This document shows positions 1 through 14,449 of a DNA stretch of 64,000 nt, in pieces. Source of the DNA: Petaurus breviceps papuanus (taxonomy: Eukaryota > Chordata > Mammalia > Diprotodontia > Petauridae); contig JAMXIF010001194.1 in assembly GCA_028583685.1 (NCBI GenBank), forward strand, positions 5,932,049 through 5,996,048, written 5' to 3'. Below the pieces are notes generated by a model. That model ran no database searches. It was not told where the DNA came from and was given only the letters and a program-made list of their open reading frames with translations. Position numbers and translations under genes: made by a program. Each line of letters begins with the position of its first letter. Position 1 is the stretch's first letter.

Positions 1-85
1 GCCTTTGAGAAATAGTACATGTATTATTATCCTTATTTTACAGATGTGGAAACTAAGGCTTCAGAGATGAGGTACGGTTCAAATA
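1..85 (-). repeat. MIR-like CORE-SINE tail
   Basis: Contains the reverse complement of the MIR core (ttttacagatgtggaaact followed by gaggt). It is cut by the window edge. The remaining sequence up to the exon at 502 is intronic with nothing else recognised. Confidence 0.5.
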
Positions 86-501
86 CCACATCTCTCATGA
101 TGCTATCTCTGATCTCCTCACTTGCCCTGCTCCCTCCCAACACATCATCTTCCCCCTTAAACCAGACATAGCACCTTACTTTAATTTTGCAGTCCTAATA
201 TAACTATCACGAAAAACTGGACGTTTTCTTTGTTATATCTCCCTCCTTGACTAAGTTCTATGAGAGTAGGAATTGTTTCTTATTTAAAAATGCAACTTCC
301 CCAACACCAGGTATACTCTTTGTACAGCCTAAATGTCTATCAGATGTTTGCTGAATGAGAAAATAAAGGAAGTTGCCACGAGACTCAGAGTTAATAATGG
401 TAGAACTGGGTGTAAATCTATGTGTTCGGAATACACCATGCTGCCTCTTTAGATAAAAGGAGCTGACTGTGGTTGAAGTGGAAAGATTTAAGAATCCCTA
501 C

Positions 502-646
502 CTACTGCACAGGTAAGTTTCCCTGTCCGTTCCTGGAGCAGGCGCACAATCTGGGCTTTCTGGGTGGGGGCACAGCGACAGCACACCACTGCTGGACACT
601 GGCAGGCCAGCTCCATGAACTCATACTCATAATATTTCAGACACAC
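502..646 (-). CDS. ATP9A: ATP9A exon, P-domain CCRC motif
   Basis: 145 bp: 48 codons plus the first base of the next codon. The acceptor is ctcag before GTGTGT, and the donor is GTAG followed by gtaggg. It encodes [10 protein letters not shown], then [20 protein letters not shown], then [10 protein letters not shown] and TCAV, ending one base into the glycine that should open GDGGND. CCRC-PTQKA is the P4-ATPase version of the CCRxxPxQKA motif near the end of the P domain. The phase-1 end fits a next exon starting with the rest of GDG. The wording here is the best evidence for ATP9A over ATP9B. Confidence 0.95.
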
Positions 647-3600
647 CTGAGTTTGGAGAACACAAAACAATGCAGGCAAGGTTATCTCTCACATGCAGCT
701 CATAACAAAACCAGGACCAGCAGTTCTACACCTGTCACTTGGCCCTTGTTATTCCCAAAGATTCCCAAGCCTACCTCCAGGGAGTCACCAGAGATCACCA
801 GGGCACAGTCATGTTTCCTGCGGAATGCATTCAGTTCCAAATGTGCTTCTCCCCGGTTAGTCACCTGGAAATGAATGAAGAAGAGGGAAGGGCAATGCTC
901 CAAAGAAGTGACTGATAAAACAAACAATTTTATCCTGAAATACTCAGGGCTTGAGTACAGTAACTACACCAACAAAGCCCCAACTCTACCCATCCCTATA
1001 AGACCAGGCATAATTTCCTCCTTTTTCTTTTTTTTTTTTAAAGGACAAGATATTAAATAAAACTATCGGTGCAAAATGTGTATGAGAACAAGTGGACCTT
1101 GAGATCCATTTTCTTACAGGTTCCATTTATCCCAGTGTCATGGGTAGAGAATTAAATGGTGTTGGAGTCATAAAGACCTGGGTTTGAGTCTCAGATCCCT
1201 TACTTAGGAGCTGTGGGACCCTCAGCAAGTCACATAATTTTAGGCTTTGGTTTCTTCTTATGCAAAGTGGGAATGATAACATGCCAATTATGTACCTCAC
1301 AGAGTTGTTAAGGATCACATTAAGTAATTTATGCAAAATGCCTTGTAAATATGAAAATGCACGCAAATGGGGGCTATCAATTGAATCTAATCCAGCAAGG
1401 AATTGTGCCAGATGCTGGAAATACAGAGAAAGTAAAATAAATAAAATAAAATTTTTTTAACCAGCACCTGCTCTCACAGAGTTTACAGTCTCCTCGAATG
1501 ATGAGGATAGGTTTGCACACATTAACAGATATTTATAGTCACAATAATTTGATGAGAAAGAGGGCACTAAAAACTAGGGAAGGCTTCCTATATAGAGCAA
1601 AATGCTTTGTTTCACTAATTGTTAAAAGTTTATCTTCCTCAGATTACAGCGGATGATTCAGAGGATATTTACAGATAAAGCGTATCTAGTCCCAAAAGGA
1701 TGATTTAGCCATGTTGTAATACAGAAAAACATTTAGAGCAACTCCAAACTTGGGACTTTTGGCCGTGATTCAATTAAGGAGGATTTACAAATCCCTGCTC
1801 ATGTACAAACTTGCTTTTCTCTGCCTCTTTAATTCACAGCCATGTTCTTAGCACTAGATAATCTACCAAGTATCTCCTAGTGGTTTAGAGAAAGTAGAGG
1901 AAACTTTGCTGGGTCTCTGGAGGGATAGATAACCCACATCTGTGAGTTCATCAGTGTGAAGAAATCCCTGTGAGAAAATCCTTCCACTGATGCAGCATGC
2001 CAATTAACTTAGTCATGAAAGAATTCCTTGGGACCTCAACAAGTCATGTGATTTGCCCCTAGTTACACACAGGGCCAGTAGGGATCAGGGATAGAACCTG
2101 AAATCCAGGTTTTCTTGACCCCAAGGTCAGGTTGTTTTCTCTGTCCATCACCTCTCTAGGTAACTACCTCTCCAGCAATTTCAATATGCATTGCCAACCT
2201 AGAGTTTCCCATTAGCACCATGCTGATAAGCTCTGTGAGTGTACAAGCCTCCCTATAATAATTCTAACTCCCAGGATCCTGCCATCCACACACACATACA
2301 ACAGTATGGACAGTTCCCTGTCACCACAGGTTGCCTGGCCACTTTTCTGGGCTATTACAAACCTGATTTCATACTACGAGAAGTGACTTGAGCCAGATGA
2401 TCTTTGATTTCAAGGTCTTTCCAATTTTGCAATTCTATGATTCTACAGGAATTACAGATTCTCTAAATGGAAATGCAGCCTGGCCTATTGGATGGAAAGT
2501 TGGCCTTGGAGGTGGGAAAACCTGGCTTCAAATCCCGTTTCTGACACATACTAGCTATGTGACTCTAGCTAAGACACTTCACCATCATGTGTTGTAATCA
2601 ATCAATAACCATTTGTCAAGGACCTACCATGTGCCAGGCTAAGCTCTAGGGATACAGAAAGAGGCAAAAGATAGAACCTGTCCTCAAGGAGTTTATAATC
2701 TAATGGCAGAGACAACATGCAAACAAATATACACAAAGTAAGCTATATAGGAAAAAGAAAAAATTATCCTAGGGAAGACACTGGAATGTGAGTAAAGTGA
2801 GGGGGTAAGGAAGGCTTTCTACAGATGGTAGGATGTTAGTTGGGACTTAAAGAAAGCCAAAGTGATAAGGTAACTTTCTAAGACTCTTAAGTGGCAGCGA
2901 AGGTGCCTGCCAACATCAGCAGCACGAGATTCCCTTTACCAAAGAAATAAAAGGTGCGTTTCCTATCCCTAATATATTCTAAGAAAAAAGAAAGCATGTA
3001 TACATGCGTACATTTTCTACCCTGAGCAGAAAAAGCCAGTAACCAGTGATCCTGCTAAATGGCCATTTCCAGCCCTGGTGGAAACCTCATGGGTCACTTC
3101 CACATCAGCACTATTTCTCAGAGGAGTAAGACAAGACCACTACCACAAGACTGGTGCTGCAGCTGAAAGATTCGGATAAGCCATGACTGGTGGAGAGATT
3201 CACACCTTGTGTCCTGCTCAGACATGCACATCTGAGATGAAATTGAAATATCTATTTGAACAGTTCCATAATATGTTTACTTTAAATGAGAGTATATATA
3301 TGATGGGTTGTTGCTTTACATTTCTGGATTTGTTAATGCATACTTATGGGTCTTTTGTGTTTAAAATTACTGCAATGCACCTCATGCCCATGTCACAGAA
3401 CACCTTAAGGATCCTGTTGCCTACTCTGGGAGAGGTTCTAGACATGAACCATAGCTAAGCTTAGTTTTAGAGATTTCCCCAGGGGCCCTTTACAGTAGGG
3501 CCAATGAGACAAAAAACCAGAGAGAATACTGACTCTCCTCCTTGGGGTCAGGCCCCCTTGGAATGAACCTAGTCCATGTGATTCCAGAGTCAGAGCCCCT

Positions 3601-6600
3601 TGCAGAGAAAGGGACCCTTGGGCAACAAGTTAAAATCATTTCTCCATATGCATGGGTGCATGTGAGCAGAAAGAGGGAGCAGGAAAGAGAGACAGCAAAG
3701 AAGAAGAAAAGGAAGAAGTAAAAAGAAAGGGAAAAGAGGTTAAAAGAGAAAGAGAGTGAAAGAGAAAAAAAATAGAGAAACATCATAGTGTAGTAGAAAT
3801 CACCTAAAATTTGGAGTCAAAAGATGTAGTTGTGGACCCTAGCAGTGACACTCACTGGCCATGTGACCATGGACCACTCACTTTAAATCTGTAACCTTCA
3901 CTTTCTTCATGTCTAATACAGGAGAATAAAGCTTTCACAATCTGCCTTATGAGCCCATATTGAGAAAAAATCACTTGTGACCTAACTATAACCCGAAAGG
4001 ATAAAAATCCTTTACTTTCAAACCACTCAGCACCTAGTACTAGGCACCACTTATTTCTACTTAAGCCAATGCTACCAAGTCTATTCTCTAGTTCTCCAGC
4101 TTTTTCTTTTTCTTTTGGGGGTGGGGGTGGTCAATTAGTTGTATCCAACTCTTCGTGACCCCATTTGGGGTTTTCTTGGCAAAGATACTAAAATGGTTTG
4201 CCATTTCCTTCCCAACTCATTTTACAGGTGAGGAAACCGAGGCCAACAGGGTTAAGTGACTTGCCCAGGGTCACTCAGCTATTAAGTGTCTGAGGCCAAA
4301 TTTGAACTCAGGTCTTTCTGACTCCAAGGACAGTGCTCTATCCACTGTTCCACCTAGCTGCTCCAATATTAGTTCCAGTTAATTCTCCTTAACTCCTTTC
4401 CCTCACTCCTAGCACCCCCCACCAGGAGATACAGCATATGCTCTGGAAAAGGGCACACTCACCACACTCTGCATAGTCTTAACACAGAGAACACTCACCA
4501 ATCTAAAAATATGGATGTCCTGGTTCCTGGTTACCAGATGTGCATTCTTGGCTGTACATGTGGCTGTCTCCAGTTTGTCCCCCGTCAGCATCCAAACCTG
4601 AAATTAAAACATAGAAAGGACTCATGCTAGCTCGTTTTTGAGGCTGCCTGCGTCAGCTGAGTTCCCAAGAACACTAAGCTAAACCTGATCTATTCAATTT
4701 GTCTGCTTCAGAACATGCTGTTTGAAAAGACTTCACCACAGGAGATGCCCCAGTTCTCAAGTCTGGGAGCTGGGGAGCTTCCCGTAATAAGGACTGCTTG
4801 TCTGCGGGGATAACCCCACCTTAGCAAGTAGACCATTCCTTTGTTTCAGGCTGTCAGGACAGGGAGGAGGAGTTATAGTGAAAAGGCCTGACTGTCCAAA
4901 AAATGTTTCTTCCACATCCCTGCCACTACATCAGAAATAACCATCGACATCATCCTTTAACAACCTTTTGGAAAAAAAAAAAAAAACTCTTGAATGTCCC
5001 AGCTAGATGGAGTGGAGATAGCATTGGGTCTGAAAATAGAAACTTGGAACCACCACTCAGTAGCTATCTGCTTAAGCAAGCCACTTCTCTCTGAGACTCA
5101 GTTTCCTCACCTGCAAAATGGGAATCATATTATTATCTACACCTCATAAGGTTCTTGTGAAGTGCCAAATCACTTTAAAGTCACATAGAAATATTTGCTG
5201 CTATTGATAAAAGGCCATTTGATTGTATGGGAAACCACATACTAACAAGTGAAAATAACAATTAGATTATTTGATTAAACTACTGCTGCCCTTTGGACCT
5301 ATGAGAAGGAATACAAGGCAATCCTAATGAAGAGGGGCAGGGTCAGAAATATGGGGCACTGAAGGAGATGGAAGAAGAAAGGGCGAAGCAATGGACAGGA
5401 AGGGGGCAAAGCAGGATTTCTCTGGCTATTTTCTCACAATAAACAATTTGGGGGCTAAAGGCTAGCAATGGAATTTAGCTAATATGGAAACACATACATT
5501 CGCAGACAGACACACGCAAAGACAAATGGCCACTGAGCTCCGCAGAAGGCCTTGTCTTGACTCCAACATGCACCATTTGTGTCCCTGGCATGGATATAAA
5601 CAAACTTGGCTTCCTTAGCAATTTTTTGAGGCTGAGTCAAGTTATCTGCGAGAGTTGTACATAAAGACAATGTCATACGAAGCTATCTGTCACACGGTCT
5701 GATATCATGCCCTCTGCTGAAGTCTTTCTCTGACACGTCACTGGGCCACGCAAGTAACCCTAGATTCTTGAAGTCTGTGTCCAAAGATCACAAGCTCTGG
5801 CAGACTGTTCCAAACCAAAAGGGTTTCCAAGACAGCTTGGCAACAGTCTGTGGGTCTGTTGTTGAAGGACCAACACGGAGTAATTCATCATCGGAGCCCT
5901 GGCCACAGCATGTCATGAAGACCCTCTACTCAGGCACTAAGGGACTGCCACATGTAACAGAGGAAAGGGCTCAGAAGCTGATGAAGGCATGAGCAATTAG
6001 AAGGAAGTCCTACTATAGCTGTATTCAAAGGTTAGGGCCTTTGATCCCTATTATAAACCAGTTTGGTCAGCAACCCACCATGGGATAAAAGGAGAAAACC
6101 TCTCATGCTATTCCCTAGCTCCTATTTATCTCTAGTATAAAAGGCCTTCTTCTCTTGGCAGTACAATACCAGCCATGAAAGCATCACCCAGGGGAAGCTG
6201 GATGAGAAAACTCAATCTGGTATCAATTTGGGAAAGAAGAGCTAACTGGCAGATCTGTCATTGCAGAGTTTTATATACTAACATTCAGTGGCTTCTATGC
6301 CTTGCTAAATTATAATAAATGGACAGTCAGACTGACTTTATGAAAACAGGATTTTTCAGCTATTTTCTCACAATAAACTTAATTTGTGGGCTGAAGGTTA
6401 GCAATGGAATTTAGCTAATATGGAAACATGTACACACACATTCACAGACAGACACACGCAAAAACAAATGTCCACTAAGCTCCCCTGAAGGTCCCATCTT
6501 GACTCCAACATGCATCATTTGTGTCTCTGGAATGAATTTAAGGATTATTGGGTTTTTCTTTCACCCGGGTCCCAAGGGAATGAACTCTAGCCTACATCTG

Positions 6601-9600
6601 AAGATCACTAGATCCTAGACTTGCTGTTAAAAGGGACTTGAGAGGGTTATCTACTCCCCCTCTCTCATTTTACAGATTAAGGAGCCAAGGCCCAGAGAAG
6701 GTAAGTGACTTGCCCAAGGTCATGGTGGTCAAGTGGGGATTTGGATCTTAGAGGTCTGACTGTAAAAGAGCTGACACTTTTTCCATCATACCACATGCCA
6801 CCACCCTTCATTGCCAACATAGGACAAAGGAAGAAAATGGTAATGAACTAGATATCATGAACCCTGTTTTAATCCTCAGTCTTTACCATTTTCCTGTTTC
6901 TGTATGGAAGTGGGTGTTAAGACATCTGTCTGTCAGAGGCTACAAACATCCATCTGCTCAAGTTGCTCAGAACCTTGGAAAAGGACAGTAAGAAAAAAAA
7001 TTTTTTTCCCTGTTACTCACAAACTTGACCCCAGACTCCCTCTGCTGGATGGTTTTAAATATCTGAAATTGTTCCTTAAGTTATAACTACAGAGCACACA
7101 GGACTCACAAATCAACTACAATCATTTGCTTGGCACCTTTTATATACAGTGTTCCATACTGGGGCTAGAAAAACATCCAAGGGTGTACTGCAGCCAGTTC
7201 ATACCAGAGGGCCTATTGTTAAATTTTCAAGTGAGCACTGACATCTCAGAAATCAGCAAACAGCACAAATCAGGTTTTCTGTTTTATTAATTGTGTAGAC
7301 TTAAGAAAGTGATGGGGAAAGTGATAGGGGCAGCTAGGTGGTACAGTAAATAGAGCACTGACCCTGGAGTCAAGAGGACCTGAGTTCCAATCTGACCTCA
7401 GAAACTTGACACTTACTAGCTGTATGACCCTGGGCAAGTCACTTAACCCCAATTGTCTTGCAAAAAAAAAAGTTATGAGGAAAATGTTAATAATTCAATT
7501 AAATTTAAATTGTGTGTAATTTTTTTTCATATTAAACATTTGCCAGCACACACCAGAAAATATCATGCTCCCTCCAAAGCTGAACTTAGGTGCCACTCCC
7601 CATGAAGCTTTCCTTGATGCCTACTTCCTTAGCCAAAAAGCATTATATCCATTCTCAAATTTTCCTAGACCACTTTAAGTGGACCTATCTTTTGTCTTCT
7701 TATCACTTCCAACTCTGTTGTCTTTCATAATATAGTAATTGTAGCTAACAATGATATTTACATAGTGTTTTAAGGTTTACAAAGTACTTTATATCTCATT
7801 TCATCCTCACAACAACACTGGCAGGTTATCTCCATTTTACAAATGAAGCAGAGAGCCGTTAAGTGACTTCCCTAGGCTTACACAGTTATTAAGTGTCAGA
7901 GGCAGGATTCGAACTTGTGCCTTCTCAACTTCATATTCAGCATACTATAGCTTTTATATGCTACAGTAGTCCTCCTCTAAGAATATTTTGTTTGTCTCTT
8001 TGATTTCTTTTTATTTTTATTTTTTTTTTGCTTTTTGGAGGGGGAAGGCAGGGCAATTGAGGTTAAGTGACTTGCCCAAGGTCACATGGCTAGTTTTTGT
8101 GTTAAGTGTCAGAGGCCAGATTTGAACTCAGGTCCTCCTGACTCCAGGGCTGGTGCCCTATTCACTGCACCACTTAGCCGGCCCTTTGTTTGTCTCTTCA
8201 AACCTTCAGGCACTGTACATTATAGTTAGCAGTACACACTCAATAAATGATGACTGAATTGTTGAACTGAACTGCTATGTTCTATTTTGTATTCTAGCTA
8301 TTTGGGTGCCTATCATGTCTCCACTTTTTTGCTGTTCAAGCATTTCAGTTGTGTCTGACTCTTTGTGACACCATTTGGGTTTTCTTGACAAAGATACCGG
8401 AGTAGTTTGCCATTTCCTTCTCTAGTTCATTTTTTCCCCTTAATAGTATTCAATTTTTTCCAATTTCATGTAAAGATAGCTTTCAACATTCACTTTTATA
8501 AGATTCTGACTTCCTTTTTTTTTTCTCCCTCCACTGCCCTCTCCCCAAGACACCATGGAATCTGACACAGGTTATACATGCCAGCTCATTTTTTTTAATA
8601 GGTAAGGAAACTGAAGCAAACAGGATTGACTTGCCTAGGATCACGAAGTTAATAAGTGCGGCCACATCTGAACTCAGGAAAAGGGGCCTTCCTAACTCCA
8701 GGCCCGGCACTCTATCCACTGTGCCACCTGGCTGCCCATACCTTCACTATTAGACTGTCCAATCCTTAAGTACAAAGAAAGTTTTTGGTTTTTTAATCTT
8801 CCCATTGTCTAGCATGATGTTCTAGAAGCACATATTCATGTTTAACATTTGCTGAATTAAATTGGGTAGAACTGGCTATTTGTGAATAGCAGAAGCCCCA
8901 GGCTCAGGATTTAGGCTCTGGCTCTACCTTGATGCCGGCATTCCTCAATGTCTCCAAGGTAGGCCGTACATCTGTCTGCAGCTGGTCTTCCACTCCAGTC
9001 AGGCAAAGCAGCTCCATCTCCATTTCCAGACTCTCAATCACAGTTGCCACTTTGAGGGAACGGTCATGAACACTGAGTTTTGCTTGGACATAGCGTGCCT
9101 GAAGGGGAAGCAAAAGACATGGCCCACTGATTCACCCAAATTTTACCCTCGTGATCCATAACACACAAGACTCTCTAATGAAGTTGTCATGGAGTAGCTA
9201 AAAAAATATCTTGACTACTTTAATCCTAACAACTGCTGGAGTTCTTTTATGATGCTACATAAAAGATTGTCTACAGAACAGCATCATAAACAACCACAGA
9301 AGCAAAGCCTTTTGATTCTGTGTTCAAACAAGGAGACCAATTACATGTTCTACTTCCTGCATCTTCAGTTACAAAGAGTGCTTCTGAGACATGACTTCTG
9401 CTAGGCAAACTTCACGTGTTTATTCTCAAGGTTTCCTTAGAAATTGTTACTCAAGGACTCCACATTTGCCTCCTTAAGTCCAATTCATGCACAAATCAAG
9501 ACATCACCCTCATGGGGTGACTGGTCTTCTTTGAGAACGAAGGATGAACAACATTCAGGGATGTACAGTCATTAGATTTCCTCTCACAGAAGCTCCTTCT

Positions 9601-12600
9601 CACTGCTGTCAAATCTTGGCATCCTGATCATCTTTTTCACATCATAAAGCCCCTTACCTCAAAGTCCTGATACTGCTCTTCTGTCAGAGACTTCTTCGCA
9701 ACTACCAGAACCCTCAAGCCCTCTCTGGCCATGTTACCACACTGAAAAGCAGCCAGAAAACAAGACCACAATCAACAGGAAGAAAAGCATGAGTCTTGTA
9801 CAGTCAATGAGTATTTATTAATTATGTGACTAGCAGCATGCCTGAATCCTCATTCTGGATAATATCAACAGCTTTTCCCCAATAGTAGTAATTTGTTTTT
9901 ATGTTTATCTAGCATGGAAAATGGAGACAGAACAATCTATTGAATCCAAGAAGAATTCAAAGGTTATCTAGCATACATATTTTTCCCTAGAATCAAAGGT
10001 TAGGGTTGGAAGGTAACTCTGAGATCCAAACCCTGCCAGAAATTCAAATGAATCTCTTCCTAACAACCATGACAGTCATCACACCTTATCTGAAAATATT
10101 CAGTGACAAGAAATGCATTATTTTTAAAAGCAACTCATTCCTTTTGTTCAGACATTTCTGCTAGTTAGAAAGTCCTTCATATTGAGTCAAAATCGGCCTT
10201 CCTGCAGCTTCTATTACTGATCTTAGTTGTGCCTTCTGGAATTACAGAGAACTCTCCTTCACATGATAACCCTTCAAATATATGAAGTTTATCATGGTAC
10301 GGTACTTTGGCAGAATCTTAGTGATTGTTGTTTAAGTATCAATGAGTGAATGAATGAATGAAGTACATGGATAAAGAATACTAAGGTCATATTAGGTTTG
10401 GGGGGGGAAGGGGACTAAAATATCATACTGAGTTATACCGAATTTGTCTTTTTCTCATTAACTGCTATCTGGTCATGTCTCCTCCACCTTCTCCTTGTAC
10501 AGTTAGTTAACTTTAACCTAAATTCAGAATCCTGGATTACACATATACTAGTTATCTATATCTCATCATAGTAGTGATTTAGCCATCTGGATGACTACTT
10601 TTTTTTACTAGAAATCCACAAAGATCATCACTGGCTATTATTCAATAAGCCCACACACTTGGGGTAAAGCCTAGGCCTAATGACTAAATGTTATATAAAT
10701 ATGCAGTTTGAAATTAGAGACTTGTAAACCTGGAAAATATACTCTCCCTCTACCATTTTAAGTCATGATTTTCTAAAAAAATAACATCTCCAAAACTGGG
10801 GAAAAGCTTAAAATTTCAAATAAGATCCTAGAAAGTAAAGCAACAATAGACAAGAAAGTGATTAAAAGAACCAATTTAACAAAAACTGACCCTTTGGGCT
10901 CACTCCCCTGCTCCCAGATGACCAATTCTTTCCGTCAGAGACCCAGCTCTTTACAGACTTATGTTTCGGGCTGTTAGGCAGCTTTCACAAACCAGAATGC
11001 AACAAGGGGTTGCTTCTTTTAAGAAGGCTATTAGCAGTTTTTGCTTTGTGCTTTATTCTAGAAAGAACAAGTCCAGACCAAATCTTACCTCTTCTTCCAG
11101 CCAATCATTATACTGCACAATACCAGCCATGACAACATCTGCTCCCTTCATATAGAAGGTGATTTCTCCTGTTGACTCATCCTGGAGAGAAGGGAAATGA
11201 ATGAAGAACTGAAAGATCACCTTCATTTTCCCCTAAATACATTTTTCAAAAGAATTGAAACTACAAACAACTCAGAGAGTAGCATTAGTAGTAATAATAA
11301 AAACCCACAGCAGATGTATGTAGGCTGTAGTATGGAAGTGACAACTTACCTGCGAGAAGTCATTTGTAACACATCCAAGCTATGTATGAATAGAATACGG
11401 AACTGCGCGGTTACATAGCCAAAACGAAAGGTGACAAATGGACAGTCTAAGGAGCAATGCTTGTGCCTTCAAATATATACAAATAATCAGAGGAAAGATT
11501 CTGGGACCATATATGAGGTTCTGCTTTTCACCATTTCATCTGCAAATAGACTCTGCTTTCAAAGTGCTCCATTATAAGGCATTCCTAGGCATTGAGGAGA
11601 CACAGTGGACAGAGAGCACTAGACTTGGGAGTCAGGAAGTCCTGAGTGCAAACTAAGCCTCAGACACTTACTAGCTGTGTGACTCTGAACCTCTCCCAAA
11701 CCTCAGCTTCCTCCTTGTAAATAAAGATAATAAGAGCCTATACCTCCCAGGGTTGAAGATTAAAAGGGATATTTGTAAAGTGCTTGAAACATCAGAAGTG
11801 TCTCGCAAGTTATGATTATCATCGTTATTATTTTACCAGTGAAAACAATGTATGAATAGAAGAAAAAATACAAATTAGAAAGTGATAAGGGTAAGGGAGA
11901 AATCAAAGTTTTCTAGGGAAATCTGAAGAGAAAGAAAGAACTAACAACTTGGAGGGACATGGAAGATTTCGCTGAGGATGTAAAACCTGGGTTGAACTTT
12001 GAAAAAAGATAAGGATCCTTGGGACGGCTAGGTGGCACAGTGAATAAAGCACCGGCCCTGGAGTCAGGAAGACCTGAGTTCAAATCCAGACTCAGATGCC
12101 TGGCACACTTACTAGCCGTGTGACCTTGGGCAAGTCATTTAACCCCAATTGCCCTCCCCCCCCAAAAAAAAGATAAGGATCCTAAAAGGTGAAAATGAAC
12201 AAGGAAATATACATTCCAGGTATGGGGAGGGGGGGTGTCCTGTAAAAAAAAAAAGTCAAGTTCAGGAAACAGCTAGTATTCCAGTTCAAAGTGAATAGGG
12301 ACTCCAAAAGAAAACAGCATAAAATAAACCTGGAAAAGTAAGTGAAGCCTTACTATAAGAAGTCTTATAGCCTAGGCTCCAGAGGTCACATAGTTTATCC
12401 CAGAGAAAAAATAGAGTTTCTTAAGGTTTATTTTTAGGTTTAGGGTAAGGTTTTTAGCTGTTGTTCATTTGATTATTTTTCTGAGGGAATAATAGGACCT
12501 AATTAGACCTATGCCTTGAATAGTTTATTTTGGCAGTTGTATGAAGGATGAAATGGAGAAAGTGGAGGTAGAGAGGTCAATCAGAAGGCTATCAATATTA

Positions 12601-14412
12601 CAACAGTCTATGGGAGATGTGATGAGGGCCTAGAGTCGATGATCCCATAAAGGGAGAGAGGACACACAAAAAAAAGCTGTGATAGAATCTATACACTATG
12701 TGGCATCTGAATGGGTGAAGGTGAAGAGCTTGATCAAGGAAGAGTCCAAGATTACAAACCTACCAGAGAATGGTTATTCTTCCAATACAAACAAGGCCAT
12801 TTGTAGGAGAGATGGGTTTAGGGAAGAAACATAATGAGTACTATTTTGGACATGCTAAGTTTGAATGCCAACAGGACACTCAAATGAAAAAATCCAGCAG
12901 ACAACTGAGATACAGACATAGAGATTCAAAATAAAGACTAAGGACAGATAAATTATAAAGTACAAAAAGAGAAGACAAAATGATAAAGTTTTGGGTTACA
13001 TTCACACTTAAAGGGTGGAAAATGACTAATGACTTAGCAAAATACATTGAGAAAGAGTGGTCAGATGGGTAAGAAGACAGGTATAGTGAAACATTAGAAG
13101 TGTCTTGCAAATTATTATTATTTTTTCCAGTGAAAACAATATATGAATTGAAGAAAAATACAAAGTAGGGAGTGAAAAGGATAAAGGAGACATTGAAGTT
13201 CTCTAGGGAAATTTGAGGAGGAAGAGAGAACTTACAACTTGAAGGAACATGAAAGATTTCACTGAGGAGGTAACACCTGAGTTGAGCTTTGAAGAAAGAT
13301 AAGGATTTTTGAACTTAGGAGTCAAGAGAAAGAATATACAGGAGGATGGGGCAGTCAACACATGTATAAAAAATATTAAAGAGTATGAAAAACTGGAAAA
13401 AAAAATCACTGGAGTTAGCCATTAAGAGATCATTGGTAACCTTGAGGAAGGTGGTTTCAGTTGCCTGGTGGGATTTGAAGCCCAACTGCAAGATAATAAA
13501 TAGGTGGATAATAAAGAAAATGGAAGCAGTGAATAGAGATGATACTTTCTTGGAGTCTGGCAATAAGATTTGGGAGAGATTATAAAATAACATAAAGGAC
13601 AGGACCAAGTGAAAGGGATTTGGGGGGGTTTTATTGTTTGTTTTTTAGGTATATGTGAGACTTAAAGATTATAAGCAATGGGGAAGTATCTAATATGGAG
13701 GGGAAGACTGAAGATGAATGAAAGAAAGCATTTGATCAATGAGGCAAAATCTGGAAGGAGGTAGGCAGAAATAGGATTAAAGGCGCAAATAGAGGGGTTA
13801 GTATCGTCAAGAATCAGGATTACTTCATCCTCCATGACTGGAGCAAAACAGAAGAAAACAGATGAAGGTACAGAGAAGTAAGAGATCAGCAAATGCAAGA
13901 TGGATACCTTCATTTTTCTCAGCAAAGTACAAAGCAGGGTCATCTACTAAGAGGGAAGGGGTTGGAAATGAAGACCAAGTTTTGAACAGCTTCTTTAGGG
14001 AAACAGATAGACAATTAGGGAAGCATATGAATATTATCACGCTGAGTAGCAAAGTCCCAACTGCGGTTGAACAAAAAAAATATTTAGAAGAACCTGTAGA
14101 CATGGTATATATGTTATTCAGTCATTTAGAATGTCATTCCTACATCTGTAAGGAGGAACAAAGAAGGCAGATGGAGGGGATAATGTAAGGCTGAGAAATA
14201 GCAAGATATCACTATCCAAAAAATAGGGAAACATTCTATAGGGATGAAATACATCATATAGTTGAATTGTTAAACTATAGAGTCAAGGCAGTAATAGGAA
14301 GAAAGTGAGGGAAGATGGATTAGAAATAAGGGAGATATGAAGGAACAAGAGATACAAATTAGGACAAAGAAAAGGTTTGGGAGGGGGGGAGAGAAGGGGA
14401 AAGAAGGAAAGA

Positions 14413-14449
<37 letters not shown>

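Larger units (their letters stand above)
11870..14290 (-). mobile_element. L2 LINE remains, minus strand (composite)
   Basis: L2 3' half in reverse. The pieces run from the 3' end (gttgaactttgaaaaaagat) through acatgctaagtttgaatgcc near 12850 to aagagatcattggtaacctt near 13424, in the same order as the longer L2 at 57505-60345. Interrupted by a SINE (12020-12170) and by copy B of a local duplication (13087-13307). Open frames here are frame shadows; none is a gene. Confidence 0.7.

Noticed and set aside
473-874. 133-codon plus-strand open frame over the first two exons
   Set aside because: It is the antisense shadow of ATP9A exons 502-646 and 775-864.
7324-7400. tRNA gene
   Set aside because: The A/B-box-like head belongs to the tRNA-derived SINE; no cloverleaf that would make a working tRNA.
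9505-9552. Short 3' end of an RTE-type or SINE element (ttctttgagaacgaaggatg)
   Set aside because: Too short to assign; noted only as a scrap.
13862-14188. 108-codon plus-strand frame
   Set aside because: Antisense to L2 remains; no domain and no splice context.
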